Assembly (NCBI RefSeq): GCF_965363235.1
Contig: NC_134838.1
Location: forward strand, 15,532,441 to 15,596,440
DNA length: 64,000 bases
Direction of reading: 5' to 3'
Origin: Mytilus galloprovincialis
Lineage: Eukaryota; Mollusca; Bivalvia; Mytilida; Mytilidae
Shown: positions 12,516 to 23,136 of the stretch, piece after piece
Position numbering within the stretch: position 1 is the stretch's first letter
How the letters are laid out: each line of letters begins with the position of its first letter
Program-made: the position numbers and the translations under genes
The notes under the pieces: model-generated
The model's input: the letters and a program-made list of their open reading frames with translations, nothing else
The model's database searches: none
Told to the model about the DNA's origin: nothing

Positions 12516-12844
12516 GCATTCTTTCTAGAACTGAGAGCTCATTTGAAAGGTAACGTAGACAAGTTTAAGATTTTCACAAAATATTTTCTAAACCAGCATA
12601 CAATATTAACAGCTGCCTAGTAGTGTAGTATATAGTACTTTGTATTGGATTTATGATGAATATAAAAAGTTGAATCGATTAGATACAAATTTTCAAACCA
12701 AAGATGCATACAAATTTGAAAATAAATATGGAAATGACTGAATTAAAAAGAAAAATTAACGTTGACAAATAAACAATGAGTTAGGGGATGGTTGGCGACT
12801 TAAAACTAGTTGAATCCCACCACTGTACGAGCCTGTTCAAAGTC

Positions 12845-13590
12845 AGGAGCCTGTAGTTCAGTGGTTGTCGTGTGTTGCTGTGTTACGTATTTGGTTTTTA
12901 TGCCCCACCTACGATAGTAGAGGGGCATTATATTCTGGTCTGTGCGTCCGTTCGTTCGTCTGTTCGTTCGTCCGTCTGTTCGTTCGTCTGTTCGTTCGTC
13001 CATCCGTTCGTCCGTCTGTCCCGCTTCAGGTTAAAGTTTTTTGTCAAGGTAGTTTTTGATGAAGTTGAAGTCCAGTCAACTTGAAACTTAGTACACATGT
13101 TCCCTCTGATATGATCTTTCTAAATTTAATGCCAAATAATGCTAAATTATAGTTTTGACCCCAATTTCACTGTCAATTGAACACAGAAAATGATAGTGCA
13201 AGTTTCAGGTTAAAGTGTTTGATTAAAGTTTTTGGTCAAGTTAGTTTTTGATGAAGTTGAAGTCCAAAAAACTTGAAACTTAGTATACATGTTCCCTATG
13301 ATATGATCTTTCTAATTTGCCAAATTACAGTTTTACGGTCCACTAAACATAGAAAATGATAGTGCGAGTGGGGCATCTGTGTACTATGGACATATTCTTG
13401 TTGTTCATCATTTTGGCGTAAACTAGGCCGTTTGAATTGTTTGACATTTGTCATTTTTTAAATGACTATGCTGTACGGATTTTGTTTATTTTTGAAGGCC
13501 CTACGGTGACCTATAGTCGTTTATTTCGGTGTCATTTGGTCTCTTGTGGAAGGCTGTCTCATTGACAATTATATCACATCTTCTTTTTAT
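12845..13590 (+). repeat. family A repeat interrupted by family B
   Basis: The left part of family A (GGAGCCTGTAGTTCAGTGG, 12845-12894) and its right part (AACTAGGCCGTTTGAATTG through TATCACATCTTC, 13403-13590) are separated by a family B element. An uninterrupted family A copy lies at 16058-16330. Other partial copies are at 47060-47200 (-), 51530-51595 (+) and 53930-54120 (-). Confidence 0.65.
12895..13402 (+). mobile_element. family B short element, copy 1 (nested)
   Basis: Begins TTTTTATGCCCCACCTACG with a GCCCC/GGGGC hairpin, continues with a (TTCG/TCCG)n tract at about 12942-13019, then two ~175-bp units built on GTTAAAGTTTTTGGTCAAG and CTTGAAACTTAGTACACATG, and ends GACATATTCTTGTT. 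Related copies are at 14703-14967 (-) and 49166-49647 (+). The layout (terminal hairpin, microsatellite, tandem core) recalls bivalve pearl or non-autonomous Helentron-like elements; this classification is inference. Confidence 0.6.
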
Positions 13591-13599
13591 AAATCAAAT

Positions 13600-14690
13600 T
13601 AGACAAATGCCAGATAACCATTGTCAGTTGACCATATTCATCTTACGTCCATTCAGTACATCACATATAGTTGACCTAATACTTAAAGTCATACAAAGTT
13701 AAAGTTGACCAATTAACAATTAAAATTAGGCCAAAGACTGTCGAACCGTTCGGCATCGTTCAACTCTGGCAAGACAAGTTAAAACTTGCAACTCAAAGAC
13801 ACAGATTTGTTGCCAACAAGTCGAATGTTTGCTTACATTTACTACACAATAAGCATATGTGCAAATGTCCCATCTTTTCCATCAAATACAAGATTAAAGC
13901 CCTTAATCACTAGATTGTGAATAATTTCACAACAAATTACACAGGTAAAATGAGTATTATTCATATTGAAACACTTTTACAAGTATGTCATAAAAAACAT
14001 TTATTTTCAATTCGGATAATCGAGAAAAAAAACTTATGGAATCTATACTCATTTGTAATCAATATGCAAGTTCAATTTTCCAATCTAGTTTGTTGTCTAG
14101 ACGGGAGTAGCAGATTTGGTTCCTGATATCTTAAGTTTATGGCATTAAAATTATTAAATGTGTATATGCTACAATTTACAAATCTATTTGTTTTTTCTTT
14201 TGCCAAAGCAAGTTTGTAATTTCATGAAGACGATGCTCTTTTTACGGAACATACAATTATGTATCACTGTGCCAAAAAAATGAATACTAGTCTGGAATTT
14301 TATATAGAAATGAACAATTTGGTTTTAAATTTCAATTCATTTAATTACTACAATTATAGAGTTATGCACTTACTTTTTTAACATAACAAATTAAAAGTCT
14401 TTTAATTGTAAAATCAATCAAATACATAAATCGACTTTAAAATTTAAATAACTTTTATAAAAGAACTTAATCGCAAGAAATAAAACCTTAAACTAATTCA
14501 CCTGCAGTCGGCAATAATGTGTCGTCACACAAGAGCTAAAAGGCAGAAACTTCTTTAAGAAAATGTGCAAAGGGTTGCAATGAACCTGAATCTCGCAGCA
14601 GTCAGTGTAAAAGAACAATGATGACTATCAAAAATTAGGTCCATTTATCAATAGAAAAAAAAGTGAAATGAAAAAAAATAAATATATTTC
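13600..14690. other. intergenic, nothing recognised
   Basis: A+T-rich with no supported gene. Open stretches of about 70 codons near 13917-14126 look random in composition and lack splice sites. Confidence 0.5.
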
Positions 14691-14702
14691 TTAGTCATGA
14701 AG

Positions 14703-14967
14703 AACAAGAATGTGTCCATAGTACACGGATGTCCCATCTGCACTATCACTTTCTATGTTAAGTAGACCGTGAAAATTGGGTAAAAACTCTAATTTGGCAT
14801 AACAATTAGAAGATCATATCATAGGAAACATGTGTACTAAGTTTCAAGTTGATTGGACTTCAACTTCTTCAAAAACTACCTCGACCAAAAACTTTAAACT
14901 GGAGCGGGACAGACGGACGGACGAACGGACGAACAGACCATAATGCCCATAAATGGGGCATAAAAAA
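14703..14967 (-). mobile_element. family B short element, copy 2 (single core unit)
   Basis: Reverse-complement copy running from AACAAGAATGTGTCCATAGT to GGGGCATAAAAAA. It holds one core unit and a short (TTCG/TCCG)n tract, so it is shorter than the copies at 12895 and 49166. Confidence 0.6.
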
Positions 14968-14969
14968 GT

Positions 14970-15115
14970 AAAATCACAAATAAACTGAACTCCGAGGAAA
15001 AATTCAAAAAGTAAAGTCCCTAATCAAAAGGCAAAATCAAAAGCTCAAACACATCAAACGAATTAATAACAACTGTCATATTCCTGACTTGGTACAAGCG
15101 TCTGCCCATGTTACA
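14970..15115 (+). repeat. dispersed repeat family C, copy 3
   Basis: GCAAAATCAAAAGCTCAAAC and AACAACTGTCATATTCCTGA match the family at 2170-2390. It abuts the family B copy. Confidence 0.6.
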
Positions 15116-15239
15116 TAACATTCCATGAAGTGATGTCTTAAATGTTATCCTTGTCTTTATACTTTTATTTCAAACTAAATGTAAACTACAAAAAAATATT
15201 TTTGAGAAATTAAGAGCATGAGTGTATGATTGAATTTAT

Positions 15240-15795
15240 GTTATAAGTGTTTCACTTTAAATATCACATAAACTAAACATTGTCATTGATCTATCAAAAT
15301 GAATAAAGGTCAGATAAACCAAGCCAGCCAGACATGTCATCTTACAATCGCTACCTACACCGAACATAGCTGGTCGTGTTGCTTACGGTATGAGAAAAGG
15401 ATCTTATCATGTAAATTTTACCTTGATCACGGATTCATGAAGATCTTTCAAGGATATCATATACCAAATATAGTTATCCTTTAACCAAAAAGTGAAAAAA
15501 TTACATAACCAAAAAAAGCTTTAAACAAATCTTACACCAAAACCACCCACGAATTTGTAATCCTTCGGATTCACATTCTGAGACTTGTTGCAGGCCAGAC
15601 AAAAACTTAACACCTTTACCTCTGATGACAGAATGTAGTATCAAGAGGTCTCACATCTGAAACTTTCAAAATTGTGGACCAAATCAGACCAGACAGTTTC
15701 CTTTTCATCCATCCAAGTCTTGATATATTTTATAGAGGCTTCACATCAGCCTTAATCATTCGCATGGTAAAAATATCTCATTTTAGTATTTATTT
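15240..15795. other. intergenic, decayed repeat-like sequence
   Basis: AAAGGTCAGATAAACCAAG and ACCTTGATCACGGATTCATG look like pieces of bivalve dispersed repeats, but no boundaries can be fixed. The 61-codon open frame at 15299-15484 overlaps this and has no exon signals. Confidence 0.3.
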
Positions 15796-16057
15796 TACTA
15801 GAACACACCCGCGAAATCGCGGGCATTCAGAGCGATTTCGCGGGCATTCAGAGCGTAGTTTAAAGTATGTAAAGTGTTGTTGGGAGAGTTTTGTGAAATA
15901 TTGAATGACTGGAGAATTTCAGCAAAATTATCATAAATCATAGGTTATTGGGGACAGGAAAAATTTTTTTTAATCCCTCCTCCTTTATTTCCAAAATTCC
16001 CAAAGTGTGGTTTTCTATCAATTTCAATATGAATATACATTTAGTATGTTATGAACA

Positions 16058-16330
16058 TTTAAGTAAGGAGCCTGTACTTCAGTGGTTGTCGTTTGTTTAT
16101 GCGTTACATATTTGTTTTTCGTTCATTTTTTGTACATAAATAAGGCCGCTAGTTTTCTCGTTTGAATTGTTTTACATTTTCATTTCGGTGCCTTTTAAAG
16201 CTGAGTATGCGGTATGGTCTTTGCTCGTTGTTGAAGGCCGTACGATGACCTATAGTTGTTAATTTCTGTGTCATTTTGGTCTCTTGTGGAGAGTTGTCAA
16301 CATGGCAATCATACCACATCTTCTTTTTTT
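16058..16330 (+). repeat. family A dispersed repeat, uninterrupted copy
   Basis: Runs from AAGGAGCCTGTACTTCAGTG through GACCTATAGTTGTTAATTTC to GGCAATCATACCACATCTTC plus a T run. It serves as the reference for the interrupted copy at 12845-13590. Confidence 0.6.
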
Positions 16331-16422
16331 TGTAATCAATGAATTTTGTAAAAGATTTAATGACTGGAGAATTTCAGAAAAGGTATCAAAAGTGCACATG
16401 AATAATTTTAGCGCTTATCTGT

Positions 16423-16632
16423 ATATTATGAACATTCACTATATAAATAAAGTGTATTTACTTTCAATTCTAAGTTTTCTAATCGATCCATGGTGGTCAT
16501 TGATATAGTATACAGACCCTCTCTATTTGATAAACTCTGTGACCACCGTGGATAGTAAACTTGAAAATGATAGCAGATAGAATTCTGAAAATACACTTTA
16601 TTCGTAGTATATGTATGTTCAAAGTATACAGA
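16423..16632. repeat. ~210-bp inverted repeat
   Basis: The left arm (TATGAACATTCACTATATAA, AATAAAGTGTATTT, ATCCATGGTGGTCA) is mirrored by the right arm (TGACCACCGTGGAT, AAATACACTTTATT, TATGTATGTTCA). It can fold into a long imperfect hairpin. Probably part of a short DNA element. Confidence 0.55.
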
Positions 16633-17049
16633 AAAACGCAAACCGGAAGTATAATCTGACTTAAAATTTTGTCCAATGACGGGACAATATCCGGATGCCC
16701 TTTTTCTCGATTTTCTCCCAAAATAACTCAATCTGAATAATCATATGAATGGATGACAAATGCGACTATGCACTGTACCTATAGGACACAGAGGCGTGTT
16801 GATTAATTTATTGTGGAAAGAAGAGAAGCGACACCCAAAATGAGGTCTTCTAGTTTAATAGTATAGATTTCTATTGCCATTAGTCATGTTTGTTCATTTG
16901 TTATTCTTTTTATGTGGCATTTTTGAAGATCTTGTAATGTTCTCTATCATTTTCTATGTTTACAGTTTATACCTTAGTATCTATATCAGTTTGGCCATGT
17001 TGACTAACTGGTTGACATTATTTTGTATCAATTTATTTCGATTTTTAAA

Positions 17050-18990
17050 GGGTTCGCTACCCACTATAGTTTTTCACAAAAATGGGGAAACTCATAGATC
17101 GAAAATAAACTGACAACGCCATGGATAAAAATGAAAAAGACAAACAGACACATAAAAGTACACAACATAGAAAACTAAAGACTAAGCAACACGAACCCAA
17201 TCATAAACTGGGGTGATCTTAGGTGCTCCGGAAGGGTAAGCACATCCTTCTCCACCCGTCGTGTTTCTCATGTTATTACACACCCGGTAAATAGTCTCAT
17301 TCGGTAGGTCAAATTCATGAAAAGGGAAGGGCATTGTAGTTACGACGTAAGGAACATATCCGAGATCATCAGTGAACGTGTTATTCCATAACGGTCAACC
17401 AACTCGTGATTTCGTCTGTAAAATTTACGAAAGGATGATTTCAACTTCACCATTTGGAACTCTTGGTTTAATAGCTTCCTTGTGAGCAGCAATCCTCTAT
17501 CAAGGAAATCATGATAGGAAATACAAGCACGGGAATATCGTATTGATTGAGGGAAATATACTCCGTATGCAGGCGCTGCTAGAATGTTATGTAGAAATGG
17601 AAAGTTCATAATTGGGAATCTGAAATCTCTTTTGTTGTAAAATTTAATTTTCAACCGACCCTCATTGACAATTTCTAGATGTAAGTCAATGTATGAGGCC
17701 GACTAAAGTGTATATGTTGTATCCTTTATCTCTAGTTCGATGTGATAGATGAGTTTATCATAGTCACCAAATCTTGATTATATAGTGAGAGAACATCATC
17801 TATATAGCGTAAAGTAACGTCAATGATATTGCTAACTTCTTATCTTTCTTCATAAGAGGTTCCTGTATAAAGTCAGCCTCATAATGATAAAGAAACAAGT
17901 CGGCAAGAAGAGGGCGACAATTGGTTCCCATTGGAATGCCGACAGTCTGTTGAAAAAACACGCCCTCAAAACGTAACAAATATGTTGTCAATCAAGAAAT
18001 CAATTATCTTGATAATGTCAGTTTCAGAGAATATTTTGTTTAAATCAGAGTGATCCTTTACAAAGTAGGATTTATCCTCCCCTAAGACAAGATGCTTGTA
18101 TCTACATTGGCCATTCTTTTTTTATGAAACAAAGCAATACCAACTCTTTCAATTTGTCTTTTAGTTTGGAATGTGGAATACTTGTATAAAGTGTAGAAAA
18201 GTCAAATGTTAATACTATTGCAAGATGAAAGAGTCTTAGATTCTATGTACTCTTTGATCTTTGGATTTTTTTTAGTATCCACATCTGATTCACGCCACCT
18301 CTAGAATAGGCAGTTTTACAACTTTCAAGCCCGGCTTTGATTGCTGATAAAATAGATGTTAACAATTTAAAAAGCAGTTTCATGGAGCACACTTATGTAG
18401 TTTATGTATCTAATACAGTGATGGAAGATCCAGTTCTTCGTCTTTGGTTGAAATTCCAAAGGAACATAGTCAGACCTATGATTATCCAGGATTACCTCTT
18501 TGGTAAATGTCGTGAGGGTATATGTCGAGTTTCCAAGTGAATTGTCAATACCTTATCCATTTAACAAGTAGTTAATGTAAGGAGTTCTACACACAAAAAC
18601 GATGTTGTTTGTGGCTTTATCTGCGGGGACAGCATATTTTGTTTTGCAATATTTGGGTCTTTAAAGATTGACATAACATGGGTATTGATAGACCCATTCA
18701 GTTTCTTAATTCTGATTTGTATCAAACGACCTCACAGCCTTAGTTCATTTGGAAAGATCATCTCTCACGCTAAGCCCATTGCCTGGTATAATCCTCGACT
18801 GAATCAATCAGTATTTTGAAGTTGTATTTCAATTTGATGGATTTGGGCTCACGATATTTCGGACCTTTGGATAACACATTTCGCAGGGAAGTGTTATTGA
18901 CAATGTTGAGGTCACCGGTAATAACGTGGCCAGTCAGATTATATGTGATTTAGGAACTAGCACAAGTTCAATCGAGAGGTTTAGACTTGA
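17050..18990 (-). mobile_element. Penelope-like retroelement relic with reverse transcriptase
   Basis: Minus-strand open stretches read as reverse transcriptase pieces: AVPADKATNNIVFVCRTPY near 18600, FQQTVGIPMGTNC near 17920-17950, and AAPAYGVYFPQSIRYSRAC near 17530-17560. The MGTN motif and the layout suit Penelope-like elements better than LINEs. The downstream tail (CTTACCCTTCCGGAGCACC on the minus strand) recurs in the fragment at 55390-55870. The copy is broken in several places and is an old relic. Family placement is inference without an alignment. Confidence 0.6.
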
Positions 18991-19059
18991 AGTCGTGAAT
19001 ATTGAGATCCTGCAAAACGTGTTTGTAATTGAAAATTTTAGTTGCAATTGGTTGACAAC

Positions 19060-20095
19060 TCTTGTTCAGACATGTTGACTTGTTTAAGATCTTTTGTTCA
19101 GCTAGCTAATTTTGCTATTTCTGTTCCTCTGTATTTATTTTAATTTATGTAAAACATGCAGTGTTCAAATTCATCTCTAAGGGCAATATTGCCAATAACT
19201 CTTTTACAGGTCAATTGATGATTACAACCATATTGACTTATTTTTTTATTTTATTTTACTGATTATTTTTGCTATATATAATACTGTTGCTTCATATTCA
19301 TCCTAGTTTCTGCTCTAGACCTATGCTTAATTCTCTCAATCTGCTTTATAACTCCTGTAATGAGCCAATTGCATATTTCTGTATTATTAAACTTATTTGT
19401 AGATCTAGCTGCTTTGGTAATTTCAAATTTTCAAAATGTCTCTATATCTGTAGAAAGTTTTCAAAATTTCAAAAAGCTTTAAAAAAATGTCCACTGGTAA
19501 GAACCCAGCAGGAATATAAACAAACCGGAATTTTAAATCAACTCATACAAACCTTTCAAATTAGATTAATAATTATTGATTATGTTTGATAGATAACAAA
19601 TACATTGTAATGTAACAGTTTATTGGTCTAGTTAACAATAAGAAATCGGTGGTATAGTATTACATGTCTTGTGATCAAATCACAATTATAAAACAAACAA
19701 ACAAACTAAACAATAGGTAATAAGAAACTGTTTCTTTATTATTTTAGTGTTCAGCTTAAATATTGATGTAAAAAATACTTGACCATGCACTGTACCTTTC
19801 AAGCACAATTCAACTATACATGCAAATAAGAATTTTTCTTATATTTTCATTGTACAAAAGTCATACATTCCAACACAGTTCAGATTTAGAGATGCCTTCA
19901 ACATGGCCCCATGTGGGTTTTTTTTAAATGTTATAGTCTAAAATTTTGCTATAAACAAAGCTACTTATCTTGAATCTATTGTATATTTATAAAATAAAAG
20001 AAGAAAAAGTTATAAAAAAATAATAATTAAAAGACACTTTGCTAATGTATTATCTATGAAATATTCCAAGCATAATTTACCTTTGGTTTTTATTG
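19060..20095. other. intergenic, nothing recognised
   Basis: A+T-rich. The 106-codon open frame at 19269-19589 has low-complexity composition and no splice context. Confidence 0.45.
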
Positions 20096-20100
20096 TTAAG

Positions 20101-20292
20101 TGTTGGAAAATATAGTGAAATACATCCACTTGCTCTATCTTGATGAGATACCAATTGATACAGCAAAGTAAGTTGATGAGATACCAATTGATACAGCAAA
20201 GTAAGTTGTTCAGCTTAGGGAATCTTGATGAGATACCAATCGATACAGCAAAGTAAGTTGATGAGACACCAATTGATACAGCAAAGTAAGTT
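20101..20292 (+). repeat. 33-bp tandem repeat carrying four GTAAGT donor-like sites, behind an exon-like segment
   Basis: Four units of GATGAGATACCAATTGATAC plus AGCAAAGTAAGTT sit at 20142-20174, 20175-20207, 20227-20259 and 20260-20292, arranged as two pairs. The first unit is the end of an open segment (20101-20167) that follows a weak acceptor-like TTGTTAAG and reads ...LLYLDEIPIDTAK before AA|GTAAGT. No partner exons were found. This may be a decayed exon whose donor end was multiplied. Confidence 0.6.
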
Positions 20293-20978
20293 ATTTTGCT
20301 TCAGGAATCTAGATAATCGTTTTAAGAACAGAAAAAACCAATAGAGGTACAAAATACATATTCAGAAAAATTCTTTGAAATTTTCACCTTTTCAGATGAA
20401 GATACAAGAATCAAACATGACTATGTTAAAGATTTAAATTAATAACAGTGTTAATTAGGTACTGTAGATTCATTTATTTTTCGTGGGTATCAATTTGTAA
20501 TTCATCCAAGGAATAGTATCCACCATACTTTTTTGCAGACCCCATATTTACACTTATAAATCAACAACCTTAAAGTACAATGTTTTCAGCAATATAACAA
20601 ATCCACAAATAAAATGAGAAAGAAAATGAGTAAGAAAATGAATGTTTCCAACATTACTGATTCTTTTGAATCTGACAAGGAAGGGAAATAACCCCCAACA
20701 CTTCTTTTTTCATTGTGATAGGGAAAGTTACACATATTGAAAGAGGTTTGAAAGGATCCCCAACTTTTTAATAAATGTTTAATGAAATTTATATATCTGC
20801 CAAAATGGACTTAAAGAGTTAAAAATAATTCAATACATGCACATTGATGATGTACATCAAACTTAAATGCAAAACACTCAATGCTGAAATGTAAAAAAAA
20901 ATATTTTGATTGCTACCAGTGGGTATGAATCATTTAATATCAAATGTAGTGAAAAGTCTATTACATGAATACAACTCA

Positions 20979-22422
20979 CTGAATATCAGGCATGGGGTAA
21001 TTGTAATCAGTAATCGTAATCAGCTGTAATCGATTACATTTTGCAGTGTAATTCTATGTAATCAGTAATCATCCCATTTCTGATTACAAGTAATCGTAAT
21101 GTAATCGATTACATGGCAAAAAAACAGGTGTAATCATGATTACTTTTCGATTACTTTAAGATTACATTCATATGATTACTTGCTGATTACAAATCTTGCA
21201 TATATATATATGAAAATAGTTTTTGATAGACAAGATGAAAATAAGAAAATGTAAAGCTTGAACGAAAAATCATGAAACTAGTAATCACAATGATGGGACC
21301 TTGTTTAATGTGATCATCTATATAACAAATCTGTATGACCAAGTGTTTTATTTTGTTAACAGTTTACAAAAGGAAATTTACTCTCCAATATTTGAAATTC
21401 AAATGCAGAAAACATTTAGTTCCTATTTGACTTTGATGGTCGGCATAAATATGTAAGCCCACTTAATTCAAAATGGAAGTTAAAACCAGGTTTCATTTAT
21501 TGACAAAACTGAATAAATTTTATTTTCCATAAATTCGTGTATAAAATGTGCTTTCTTATTTTTATTCTTTAAGCCATAAGGCTCACCAGTATAAACAAGT
21601 ACAAGTACAGTGTATACATATGGCATAATATTGCAAACAATATGCATAGTAAACAATAGGTGACGTCAGAAGTTTCATCAATACAATAAACTATTTCTTA
21701 ATTTAAAGAGAAATGTATAATCTTTCCTAAGTTACAAAACTGTTTTGTGTTTTCACCTGACAATAATTCTATTAATTTCAATTAAATCAAGTATTAACAA
21801 TTTTCAAACAAATAATGACAATCAACCACTTTTAACTTTACTGATATTGTTATTAAGACAATTAAATTTTAATATCCAAGCCCACCTATTGTTTGTTTTA
21901 AAAAAATGGAAGTAGGGATTAGCACCTGTAAAAACATTAATGGATGTGCCAATTAAGTCCCAACAGACAATAAAACTATACTTAATTAATTTTTCCTTAT
22001 TTTCAGTTTTTTTGTTAGGCAGTTGGTTACAATTTGTAGTTAAAAATAAAGTTATATCTTTTACATACAGAAAGGACACTTGTCTATAGCTATTTTATCA
22101 AATTACACATGATACACTGTAACTGTCTTGTCTATAAATTCTTTTAAAAAGATGAATAAATTAAGGCTTCTAAAAAAAATCACCAAAATAAGCTTTATTG
22201 TGAGGATAAAAAGTTATAAAAAAACTTTGATATAGCAATATACAATGTAATCATAAGTAATCTAAAGTAATCATGATTACAATAAAGAAAAGTAATCTAA
22301 TGTAATCGATTACATATGAAATAGGGTGTAATTGTAATGTAATCAATTACATTTTATTAGCAAAGTAATTGTAGTTTAATCGATTACATTTTAAAGTAAT
22401 CGACCCCATCCCTGCTGAATAT
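20979..22422. mobile_element. hAT-superfamily non-autonomous DNA transposon with target duplication
   Basis: The element at 20987-22414 starts CAGGCATGGGGT and ends in the inverse of CAGGGATGGGGT. It is flanked by identical 8-bp direct repeats CTGAATAT (20979-20986 and 22415-22422). An 8-bp duplication with CAGG-type short inverted ends is diagnostic of hAT. Both subterminal regions (to about 21200 and from about 22240) are packed with TAATC/GATTA motifs, including palindromic TAATCGATTA. No transposase frame is visible, so it depends on another element. Confidence 0.85.
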
Positions 22423-22960
22423 ATAGTGTATAATCAGTTCAAAGTCACTAAGATTTCAAACTCATTTTTGAGATACCTGGGCTACATGTATTTGATATAA
22501 AAGGACAAACAAAAATTGTTTCCTAGTTTATAAGATCTATTAATCCATTTAATGGAGACCTCATACATGGATATTTTCACATAATACAAAAATATATTCT
22601 TAAAATAAAATCTCAGTATTTGTACAATTTTTACACAATACCAATAACACTAGAGGGTGGATGGTATAAAATTTACAGTTTAACAGTGCACATGTACAAG
22701 CTAAATCATTTTAAAATCTTTCCTGTCAGTGTTGGTGTTGAGTGATTCACTGTGTAACGGTGTTTAATTGCTTAATTGGTTGAAGTTTATAACCCTCTTA
22801 TAAATAGCCCTAATATACTATATATTTAGACTATATAGAGTGATAACATCCACATTTCCCAGTATTTACTGTAATAGTACTCACTAAAAGTTATTTTTAT
22901 AACTGAGTATATAATGTATATCCCCCTAAAAAGCCTTTCCAACTCACTTCCTAGGCAGTG
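22423..22960. other. intergenic, downstream of NEDD1
   Basis: No feature seen apart from A+T-rich simple sequence. Confidence 0.45.
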
Positions 22961-22966
22961 TTTATT
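22961..22966 (-). terminator. poly(A) signal for NEDD1
   Basis: TTTATT on the plus strand is AATAAA on the minus strand, 171 bases beyond the NEDD1 stop codon. It is the nearest canonical signal I see. Confidence 0.45.
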
Positions 22967-23136
22967 TTATAAAATGCATGCTAAGCCATCTTGTAACTAC
23001 AACTTGTTTTTTAACATGTCAACAAAACTATTGGCAGCTTGGGATATTCCTACAATATAAATCAACTCATAAGCAGGTTTTGTAAATTTCACAATTCCCT
23101 CACATTAGAATGTTCACACAGCAACATCTCCATTGC

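Noticed and set aside
12806-13084. Open frames of 60-70 codons rich in Arg/Thr or Val/Arg/Ser
   Set aside because: They are read-throughs of the (TTCG/TCCG)n tract in a family B element.
16426-16731. 101-codon minus-strand frame
   Set aside because: It spans an inverted repeat and has no homology or splice context that I can support.
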